A stretch of 15,079 bases of DNA, taken from the NCBI GenBank assembly GCA_016866815.1, contig VGKZ01000016.1:1-15079 (forward strand), in the 5' to 3' direction. A program made the position numbers and the translations under genes. This document shows positions 1 through 5,298 of the stretch, in pieces. The DNA comes from Candidatus Peregrinibacteria bacterium (lineage in GTDB: Bacteria > Patescibacteriota > Gracilibacteria > Peribacterales > Peribacteraceae). Under the pieces are notes generated by a model. That model made no database searches and had not been told where the DNA came from. It saw nothing but the letters and a program-made list of their open reading frames with translations. Every line of letters starts with the position of its first letter. Position 1 is the stretch's first letter.

Positions 1-1
1 C

Positions 2-511
2 ATCCTTTTTCAGGGTTTCCCCGTCTTTTACGTTTCACGTCGAGTCGGTGAATCCGGACGCGGGCATATCCCTGCGCTGAAGTTTCGTACCATGGTGCGC
101 AATGCAGACTCACTCAAACCGGAACTTGTTTCACAGAGCCATCGCGGAGACGGCCCCCTCTTCAAGGTGAAAAACGACCCCCGTGTCACACCCATGGGAC
201 GTGTGTTGCGACATTGGTCCCTGGATGAGTTGCCTCAACTTCTCAATGTGCTGGCAGGCCATATGTCGCTCGTCGGTCCGCGTCCGCACTTGCCGGCAGA
301 AGTGGGGCTCTATTCACGGTACGACAGAAGGGTATTTGCAGTGAAACCCGGCATCACCGGGCTTGCGCAGGTGTCGGGCAGGTCAGATCTGCCGTTTGCC
401 GAGGAGGTTCGCCTGGATTTGCGATACATCGAAGAGTGGTCGCCGCTTTTGGATCTCTGGATCCTCTGGCGCACGCTCATTGTTGTTGTAGAGAGACGCG
501 GAGCTGATTGA
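2..511 (+). CDS. Polyprenyl-phosphate sugar-phosphate transferase (bacterial sugar transferase family), 5' end cut by window edge
   Basis: This enzyme family transfers a sugar phosphate from a UDP-sugar to undecaprenyl phosphate at the inner membrane face, starting the lipid-linked repeat units of exopolysaccharide or O-antigen (WbaP/WecP/EpsL type). The frame is open from base 2, and the residues before the ATG at 92 already belong to the family core (GFPVFYVSRRVGESGRG, then LKFRTM), so that ATG is internal and the true start lies outside the window. Visible are 169 residues: KFRTM, then NDPRVTPMGRVLRHWSLDEL, the LPQLLNVL and GHMSLVGPRP blocks, KPGITGLAQVSGR, and the terminal RYIEEWSPLLDLWIL membrane-associated segment. 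N-terminal membrane helices, if any, are off-window. The sugar cannot be told from this fragment. Its TGA stop shares a base with the next ATG (TGATG), indicating translational coupling. Family assignment is very secure. Confidence 0.95.
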   Translation: MLFQGFPVFYVSRRVGESGRGHIPALKFRTMVRNADSLKPELVSQSHRGDGPLFKVKNDPRVTPMGRVLRHWSLDELPQLLNVLAGHMSLVGPRPHLPAEVGLYSRYDRRVFAVKPGITGLAQVSGRSDLPFAEEVRLDLRYIEEWSPLLDLWILWRTLIVVVERRGAD

Positions 512-870
512 TGCCGGATGTTCTTATAGGTACTCTACATCCGATGGATGCATCATCTTCCTTCGGCAAAGCGCTGCTTACCCTCATCGGGGCTGTGAGC
601 GGCGTTCTCATTGCATACGCTTTCTTTGTGAAGGACGATGCTGAAGCCCTCAAGCCGAAGCAGGATGCCGCATGTGAAGGCACGCCAATTGCGGTTGATT
701 ATCCGTACTACGGCGGCATGCTCCAGCCGCACGCATGTGCGCCTCAGTGCGAAGATAATAAGCAACACTACATTCTCTATTCGAACGGTAAAGCCACCCA
801 GTGCCAGATTCTTCCGGGCTGCCTCGACTGGGGTGAAGATCAGGGGGTGACGTGTGTGCCGCAAAAATAA
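511..870 (+). CDS. Small cysteine-rich membrane-anchored or exported protein, unknown function
   Basis: I do not recognise a family. The 119 residues comprise a short polar N-terminus, one hydrophobic helix at about residues 20-40 (ALLTLIGAVSGVLIAYAFFV), and a soluble tail with six cysteines (in ACEG, HACAPQC, TQCQ, PGCLD and VTCV). The helix reads as an uncleaved signal anchor or signal peptide, and an even number of cysteines outside the membrane would suit disulfide bonds. The start is the ATG overlapping the TGA of the sugar transferase; a GGAG at 500-503 lies 7 bases before it. A second in-frame ATG at 544 would remove 11 residues and still keep the helix. The gene is last on the plus strand before the convergent repeat element at 887-961. 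Its link to polysaccharide assembly is only by position. Confidence 0.7.
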   Translation: MPDVLIGTLHPMDASSSFGKALLTLIGAVSGVLIAYAFFVKDDAEALKPKQDAACEGTPIAVDYPYYGGMLQPHACAPQCEDNKQHYILYSNGKATQCQILPGCLDWGEDQGVTCVPQK

Positions 871-886
871 GGTTTGCGAGGTTCAT

Positions 887-961
887 GAAGGCAACGAAGG
901 CAACGAGGGCAACGACGTTTTGTGATTCCTCCTTCGTTCCCCTCGTTCCCCTCGCTCCCCT
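887..961. repeat. Facing arrays of 9-bp tandem repeats forming an imperfect inverted repeat
   Basis: Left array: GAAGGCAAC, GAAGGCAAC, GAGGGCAAC, GACG (887-917). Right array: CTTCGTTCC, CCTCGTTCC, CCTCGCTCC, CCT (932-961). The reverse complement of the left arm matches the right arm at about 24 of 31 positions, with a short T-containing loop (TTTTGTGATT), so a long imperfect hairpin is possible, in more than one register because both arms share the 9-bp period. It sits exactly between convergent genes (plus strand ending at 870, minus strand ending at 961) and touches the stop codon of the minus-strand gene. A bidirectional terminator role is a reasonable inference; there is no strong U-tract. 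The right arm is C/U-rich and G-poor in the plus-strand transcript. Confidence 0.75.
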
Positions 962-3261
962 CAAAACAAATTCATCTGCCAGTTCTCCGGATAATCTCCG
1001 TTCGCTGTGGCTTTCTTTTTCTTTGCTTCTGTCATGGCTCCGCCGCAGACGATTTGCAGGTACGCCTGTACGGTTTTCCCGTACCTCTTTTCGCGTATTC
1101 GTTTATCCAGGACATCAATCGTCGCATCCTTCGTCGATAGTTCACGGAATGTCCGCACGATACGGAACAGTCTGTGCAGCAGGCGTGGCATGGAGTATTC
1201 GCTGAATGCATCGCGAAACCTTTCAGACCGTCTGCTGATGATAGCGTGTGCAGGGTGATCAAACGGCAACGCGTCGATCACCAGATAATCGGCGGTGCCT
1301 TCGGGTAGATCTACGGTTTCGAATGTCCAAGGTGTGAGCACCCAGACCACCGGTGGTTTGGCGGCAAGAAATTCGGCTTGCATACGCGAAACGCCGCCAC
1401 TCATGTTCTGGCAGATCAGGGTCACACCGCGTTCCTCCAGGTCCGCCGTGTACTGCACGAAATACTGCTCGATGATACGTCTGCTGCCTGCCAGCACGAT
1501 GGATTTTCCCGCAGGAGGATCACAGATGACTTCCTTAGCGGACAGCTCCTCGGGAAAGGCAATTGGTACATCTTTCTGTCGCAGGGGAATATCGGTATTG
1601 AGTTTCGTACGCATGCCCGGCGGAACGATTTCCGGAAGCATGGAGGAGCTGCGCGGTGGGATGAGGAGGGTCGTGGAGAACCGTGCGTACAGGTGTTCTT
1701 TGAGCAGCAGCGCAACACTCGGCGGGACGCTCTGCAGGAACTGACTGCCGTCCTGACGTGTTTCTATCCACGTAATACGGTCCGCAGCAGAAGGTTCCAG
1801 GCAGTGTTCTACTGCATTCAGAAGTCGTTTGGTCTGCGGCGGAAGGACATCCCTTGCCAGCAGCGTCTTCAATTGGCCGCACATCGCACGCACCTCTGCC
1901 GCGGCAAGATCGTTCGGTGTGAGGTAACGGATATCCTGCGTCGAGCGAGTTTTCTCTATCCAGAGCTGGAGCAGGTCGGTGAGTTTCGTCATTGCGGCAT
2001 CACCTTCGGCTGCGGCACGCAGTTCCTGCAGGTCCGCGTAGTGGCCGTACGCTTTTGTTGCTGTGTCTTCGAGCATCGATGCATCATCAATGATGATGTG
2101 CGCCTCATCATTCAGAGCGCCGTGCGCCGCATGATCAGGATCAGCGAGAATGCCGAGCAATTGACGGTGATCCAGAAGGATGACGGATGGCAGTTTTATG
2201 AATTGCTTCACGTACGCCGGACTGGTGTCCGTACATGCCAGCTTTCCGGCCCAGACGGATTTTTCATCGCCATGAACAAGGAGATCGCTCTGGACAGGGC
2301 TGTCAAACCACCGAAGTTTCAGGAGAAGTGTCGCTTCGTCGCTCGTCAGGGTCTGCTGCGCACTCAATGTGTCCACCGATTCGGGGTTGAGCAACAGGAA
2401 GGGCGGTTGCAGCACGCGAACGCCTTCCGGGATGTGCAAGTGGCGAAGTGTCGCTGTGAGATTCTTCACGCCGATCCAGTGCACAGTGGATTCATCTTGC
2501 GCACTCGCATTGACGATGCTCTGGAGGAAAGCGGGATCCAGAGGTTCCTCGATGAGTTCAGGTGTTCCGATCTGAGGCTTGGTAATCGGGAGAGTCGCAT
2601 GTGTCGCGCTGACAGGTTCGTGCCGCGGGATAGTCAACCATCCCGGGGTCTTCTTCTTTGAAGCAGGAGGAATTGCCGCCGCCAGCATGCGGTATCCCGC
2701 TGAGCTCTTCCCAAAAATCTCGATGAGATCGCTTCTGTGATCGGCAGGCAATTCCAGAATGCGCTCCCAGCACTTCTCCAGGAGTTGCAGTGTCGCATGA
2801 ACATCTCCGAGTGCGCGGTGTACGGGAGTGTGATCGAGGCCGAGTATCCTGCTGACGTAACCGAGTGAATAACTTTCCAACTCCGGAAAGACCAGTGATG
2901 CGAGCATTGACGTGTCGATCCACGGTCGTTCCGTGAGATCCAGCCCCTCACCGCGGAGCATCCGGAGATCAAAACCGACGTTCTGTCCGACGACGAGCGT
3001 GTCGTCACCCATATGCTTCAGGATCGGTTCGCGCAAAGTTTCAAAGTGCGGTTTTCCTGCAATGTCTTTTTGGTTGATGCGCGTGAGCACACGTACGATA
3101 TCGGGAATCTCCTCGTCGATGCCGACGAGTTCCTCATATTCACTCTCCACCTTTCCGTTGCGCACCACAACATGCGCGTACTCTATGACGCGGTTGACCT
3201 TTGGCAGGAACCCAGTTGTTTCGGTGTCGAGGACGACGAGGGGGAGATCCGGGAGACTCAT
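961..3261 (-). CDS. DinG-like protein: intact DEDDh exonuclease fused to a degenerate XPD/DinG helicase region
   Basis: Residues 1-170 form a DnaQ-type 3'-5' exonuclease with all DEDDh residues visible: D12 and E14 in LDTETTG, D98 in GQNVGFD, and H148 and D153 in HRALGDVHAT. The remaining 600 residues follow the order of exonuclease-containing DinG helicases: LLLKLRWFD near 312, the motif II position IIDDAS at 390-395 (normally DEAH), FSTTLL at 528-533 (normally SATL), TPWTFETVDLP near 643-653 (normally FWEGVDLPG), VIDALPF at 661-667, and LDKRIREKRYGK near 718-729. No Walker A motif is found where it is expected, motif VI (normally QGxGRxIR) reads HRLFRIVRT, and no cysteine set for an iron-sulfur cluster is apparent. 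I infer an active nuclease carrying an ATPase-dead helicase scaffold, probably in DNA repair. Its start is 109 bp after the nusA stop, with no good ribosome site. An alternative name would be a DNA polymerase III epsilon-like exonuclease. Confidence 0.85.
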   Translation of the reverse strand: MSLPDLPLVVLDTETTGFLPKVNRVIEYAHVVVRNGKVESEYEELVGIDEEIPDIVRVLTRINQKDIAGKPHFETLREPILKHMGDDTLVVGQNVGFDLRMLRGEGLDLTERPWIDTSMLASLVFPELESYSLGYVSRILGLDHTPVHRALGDVHATLQLLEKCWERILELPADHRSDLIEIFGKSSAGYRMLAAAIPPASKKKTPGWLTIPRHEPVSATHATLPITKPQIGTPELIEEPLDPAFLQSIVNASAQDESTVHWIGVKNLTATLRHLHIPEGVRVLQPPFLLLNPESVDTLSAQQTLTSDEATLLLKLRWFDSPVQSDLLVHGDEKSVWAGKLACTDTSPAYVKQFIKLPSVILLDHRQLLGILADPDHAAHGALNDEAHIIIDDASMLEDTATKAYGHYADLQELRAAAEGDAAMTKLTDLLQLWIEKTRSTQDIRYLTPNDLAAAEVRAMCGQLKTLLARDVLPPQTKRLLNAVEHCLEPSAADRITWIETRQDGSQFLQSVPPSVALLLKEHLYARFSTTLLIPPRSSSMLPEIVPPGMRTKLNTDIPLRQKDVPIAFPEELSAKEVICDPPAGKSIVLAGSRRIIEQYFVQYTADLEERGVTLICQNMSGGVSRMQAEFLAAKPPVVWVLTPWTFETVDLPEGTADYLVIDALPFDHPAHAIISRRSERFRDAFSEYSMPRLLHRLFRIVRTFRELSTKDATIDVLDKRIREKRYGKTVQAYLQIVCGGAMTEAKKKKATANGDYPENWQMNLF

Positions 3262-3313
3262 GACCGCATGGTAGCGGCGATGGAACGTTCTCGTTAGATG
3301 TTTTTAGTGTATT

Positions 3314-3364
3314 GTTTTTTGGTTTGGTTCGAAACACACTGAGCCAAAAACTCTACACCAAACC
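3314..3364 (-). other. Overlapping inverted repeats between nusA and the DinG-like gene
   Basis: In the nusA to dinG-like transcript direction two mutually exclusive stems can form: GGTTTGGT (3364-3357) with ACCAAACC (3328-3321), and GTTTTTGG (3351-3344) with CCAAAAAAC (3322-3314). The downstream tract is A-rich, not U-rich, in the transcript, so this is not a classical intrinsic terminator. It could be an attenuator, an mRNA-processing hairpin or chance in an AT-rich spacer. Both stems are read directly; function is unknown. Confidence 0.35.
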
Positions 3365-3370
3365 CTGCGT

Positions 3371-4570
3371 TTATGACTTCTGCTCCGTTTCTCCAGAAGC
3401 TTCAGTCTCCGGCGCTGATGCTGTTTCTTTTGCCGTCTCTTCGACAAGCACCGCAACTTCCACCGGTTCGCCCCGGAGTTCTGCAAGCTTCACTTTGAAG
3501 GCGGGCAGTTCCTCATAGTTGTACATATCCAGTTCGAAGCCGGTCAGTTCCGTCGCCAGGCGGATGTTCTGCCCCTTGCGGCCGATGGCCATGGGGCGCT
3601 GTGCTTCTTCCACGAAGACCGCTGCACGCTTCTTGATTTTCCGGCCCTCGGCGTCCAGGTGCTCGGTGTTATTCACAATGATCACTGCCGAGATCGATGC
3701 CGGTTGCAATGCCGTTGAGATCAATCTGATGGGATCGTCACTCCACTCGATCATATCGACACGCTCGCCGTTGATCTCATCCATGACGGCCTGAATACGC
3801 ACGCCTTTCTGGCCAACACAGGCGCCGATCGGGTCGATGCGCTGGTCTTTGCTGCGGACGGCGACCTTGCTGCGGAATCCCGCGTCACGGGCGATCGCCA
3901 TAATTTCCACATCGCCGTTTCGCACTTCCGGAATTTCCAGTTCGAGGAGTTTCTTCACGAGTGCGGAGTGCGTGCGGGAGATACGCAATTGCGGACCCTT
4001 GCCCGTCTGTTCAACGGTATCCAGGTACACCCGGATGCGTTTTCCTGTGTAGTAATGCTCGCCGGGGATCTGCTCCCGCCACGGCATGGATACGGTCATC
4101 CCTTCGATCTCGAGCGTCACCCAGTTTGGTTCCACCTTCGTCACGGTAGCCGTCAGGAGTTCATGCTCGCGATCCTTGAACATTTCGAAGAGCGACTGCT
4201 TCTCCGCTTCCTGCAATTTCTGGAGGATGACCTGCTTCGCGGCCTGTGCGGCGATGCGTCCGTAGCCTTCAGGCGTCACGTCGATGGTGATCTCATCGCC
4301 GACGTCGATATCGGACTTGATTTTCTTGGCGTCCTTGAGGGAAATTTCAAAGTTCTCATTCTCTACGTCTTCCACCACTTCTTTCACCACGAGGATGACC
4401 GGCTCGTCACGGCCTTCTTCCAACTCCACGCGGATTTCCTGTTCCTTATTGCCGTAGTCCTTGCGGTATGCGGTGGCAATGGCCTGTTTGACGGCCTCGA
4501 TGACTTGCTCCGGACTCACGTTTTTCTCGGAGCAGATCTGGTTGATGGCGGCGATGAAGGAAGCTTTCAT
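3371..4570 (-). CDS. nusA: Transcription termination/antitermination factor NusA
   Basis: NusA binds RNA polymerase near the RNA exit channel and nascent RNA, modulating pausing, intrinsic termination and antitermination. The 399 residues show the full core: N-terminal polymerase-binding domain (about 1-125, including AIATAYRKDYG and EISLKDAKKI), an S1 domain (about 134-200, ending LRISRTHSALVKKLLELEIPE), KH1 with GACVGQKGVRIQ at 249-260, and KH2 with IGRKGQNIRLA at 329-339. After KH2 is a short acidic Ser/Glu/Thr-rich tail; the C-terminal acidic repeats of gamma-proteobacterial NusA are absent, which is normal in most bacteria. The usual neighbours rimP and infB are missing: lspA lies divergently upstream and the DinG-like gene downstream. 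The start codon is fixed by the family N-terminus (MKASFIAAINQI). No Shine-Dalgarno sequence precedes it; instead there are pyrimidine-rich 9-base repeats (4576-4638). Confidence 0.97.
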   Translation of the reverse strand: MKASFIAAINQICSEKNVSPEQVIEAVKQAIATAYRKDYGNKEQEIRVELEEGRDEPVILVVKEVVEDVENENFEISLKDAKKIKSDIDVGDEITIDVTPEGYGRIAAQAAKQVILQKLQEAEKQSLFEMFKDREHELLTATVTKVEPNWVTLEIEGMTVSMPWREQIPGEHYYTGKRIRVYLDTVEQTGKGPQLRISRTHSALVKKLLELEIPEVRNGDVEIMAIARDAGFRSKVAVRSKDQRIDPIGACVGQKGVRIQAVMDEINGERVDMIEWSDDPIRLISTALQPASISAVIIVNNTEHLDAEGRKIKKRAAVFVEEAQRPMAIGRKGQNIRLATELTGFELDMYNYEELPAFKVKLAELRGEPVEVAVLVEETAKETASAPETEASGETEQKS

Positions 4571-4575
4571 GGAAG

Positions 4576-4638
4576 GGAAGGTACGGTAGGTACGGTAGGT
4601 AAGGTAGGTAAAGTAGGTAAGGTAGGTACGGTAGGTAT
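4576..4638. repeat. Seven 9-bp tandem repeats (GGTAGGTAM) in the nusA leader / nusA-lspA divergent region
   Basis: Consecutive 9-mers on the plus strand are GGAAGGTAC, GGTAGGTAC, GGTAGGTAA, GGTAGGTAA, AGTAGGTAA, GGTAGGTAC and GGTAGGTAT. The tract ends 5 bp from the nusA start codon, so it would form much of the nusA 5' leader if transcription starts upstream of it. In that transcript it reads as repeated ACCUACC with very little G, a C-rich unstructured sequence. On the opposite strand it is a run of GG pairs. Units differ by single bases, so it is an imperfect array that could vary in copy number. No protein is encoded here in a frame that continues into nusA. Confidence 0.9.
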
Positions 4639-4694
4639 TGTGAAAATGAGAAGGCGACCATCCCGATCCAATCGAGATAGTCTTTAAACTTTTC

Positions 4695-4700
4695 TAGAAT
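4695..4700 (+). promoter_or_regulatory. Possible upstream -10 box for lspA
   Basis: TAGAAT matches the sigma-70 -10 consensus at five of six positions. No convincing -35 box is seen 16-18 bp upstream. Transcription from here would give a leader of about 70 bases before the ATG at 4780, containing CTGGAG at 4711-4716 just before an in-frame TTG at 4720. This competes with the closer -10 at 4768-4773. Confidence 0.3.
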
Positions 4701-4767
4701 TCGTTACCTTCTGGAGACATTGTACAGGATTCTTTCCAGAATGCAAGCTCTTCAGAGTGGTTTTGGG

Positions 4768-4773
4768 TATCAT
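4768..4773 (+). promoter_or_regulatory. Possible -10 box giving a leaderless lspA transcript
   Basis: TATCAT matches the -10 consensus at five of six positions. Six bases separate it from the ATG at 4780, so a start site 7 bases after the box would fall on the A of that ATG. No strong -35 is visible. It is listed because the same close spacing recurs before murA, the MBL-fold gene and the 83-residue gene. Confidence 0.35.
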
Positions 4774-4779
4774 TTCTCC

Positions 4780-5229
4780 ATGCGTCTGTTCTGGTGCATC
4801 ACTGCAGGGGCTGCCTTCGTCAGCGTTCTCTCTGCGCGCCTCGCCGACGCGTTTCTGGATCACCGGATTGCACTGATGGGAGACTTCGCCGGGCTGCAGT
4901 ACTCTCTGAATCCCGGTATCGCATGGGGCATGCGCCTGCCTGCCGGTATTCAGGAAGCAGCCATTGGGATTGCCCTGATTGTCGTTGTCATACTGGCGCA
5001 TAGAGAAGCCAAGCAATCCGCTTCCCTACCCCCTACCCCCTACCCCCTCATTTCCTATGCCCTCATCACCGGCGGCGGTCTCGCCAATATCATCGATCGC
5101 ATGCCCGATGGCGTCGTAACCGATTACTTCCAGATTGGCTCTTTTCCTATCTTCAACGTGGCGGACAGCTGCGTGACCGTCGGTGTGGCGTTGTTGCTGC
5201 TCACCACCATGAACTTGGCTAAAACTTGA
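4780..5229 (+). CDS. lspA: Lipoprotein signal peptidase (signal peptidase II)
   Basis: LspA is an inner-membrane aspartyl protease that removes the signal peptide from diacylglyceryl-modified prolipoproteins. Numbered from the ATG at 4780, the 149 residues contain NPGIAWG (about 44-50; family NxGAAFG), the catalytic block GGGLANIIDR with D106, VVTDYF, and FNVADS with D129, so both catalytic aspartates are present. Four hydrophobic segments fit the family fold. I chose the ATG at 4780 because the first helix begins right after it and a -10-like TATCAT precedes it; TTG 4720 and ATG 4741 are in-frame alternatives, adding 20 or 13 residues. Between the second and third helices lies an unusual Pro-rich stretch (SLPPTPYPL) encoded by a 7-bp tandem repeat. 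The gene is divergent from nusA and followed 69 bp later by murA. Confidence 0.95.
   Translation: MRLFWCITAGAAFVSVLSARLADAFLDHRIALMGDFAGLQYSLNPGIAWGMRLPAGIQEAAIGIALIVVVILAHREAKQSASLPPTPYPLISYALITGGGLANIIDRMPDGVVTDYFQIGSFPIFNVADSCVTVGVALLLLTTMNLAKT
5024..5047. repeat. 7-bp tandem repeat (CCCCCTA) inside lspA; four G-runs on the minus strand
   Basis: The plus strand reads C3-TA-C5-TA-C5-TA-C5. The minus strand therefore has four G-runs of at least three, separated by two-base loops, which satisfies the standard G-quadruplex pattern. The repeat lies in the coding part for a cytoplasmic loop of LspA (residues PPTPYP). Seven is not a multiple of three, so gain or loss of one unit would shift the lspA frame before both catalytic aspartates. 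Confidence 0.85.
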
Positions 5230-5230
5230 G

Positions 5231-5260
5231 TAAATTCCGTTGTTATTACCACCGGATTTA
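5231..5260 (+). other. Inverted repeat after lspA
   Basis: TAAATTCCG (5231-5239) can pair with CGGATTTA (5253-5260) with one bulged T, leaving a 13-base loop. It starts 2 bp after the lspA stop and could end that transcript or act on the murA promoter region. There is no U-tract after it, so an intrinsic terminator is doubtful. Confidence 0.25.
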
Positions 5261-5284
5261 CCTTTCACCACGCCGTTTTCCGGC

Positions 5285-5290
5285 TATAAT
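5285..5290 (+). promoter_or_regulatory. Consensus -10 box of the murA promoter; predicted leaderless mRNA
   Basis: A perfect TATAAT lies 8 bases before the murA ATG at 5299. Transcription from it would start about 1-2 bases before the ATG. The expected -35 position (about 5262-5268) holds only a weak match (CTTTCA). The bases between box and ATG are CTCCTCCT, the opposite of a Shine-Dalgarno sequence, which supports leaderless or SD-independent initiation. Confidence 0.65.
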
Positions 5291-5298
5291 CTCCTCCT

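Noticed and set aside
150..400. RelA/SpoT-like synthetase in the giant protein (GNPKIVYQLEL resembling the KSxxSI block), minus strand near 14,000-14,300
   Set aside because: Only one short stretch looks similar and the other synthetase motifs are not in the right order. Residue numbers, not bases, are given in the start and end fields of this item.
887..961. CRISPR-like array
   Set aside because: Repeats are 9 bp with no spacers; the structure is a pair of tandem arrays, not repeat-spacer units.
1378..2661. 427-codon plus-strand frame antisense to the DinG-like gene
   Set aside because: The minus strand encodes recognisable exonuclease and DinG blocks across this whole stretch; the plus frame has no motifs.
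4446..4661. Minus-strand frame encoding repeated Tyr-Leu-Pro units upstream of nusA
   Set aside because: A by-product of the 9-bp repeat; it is out of frame with nusA and overlaps it.
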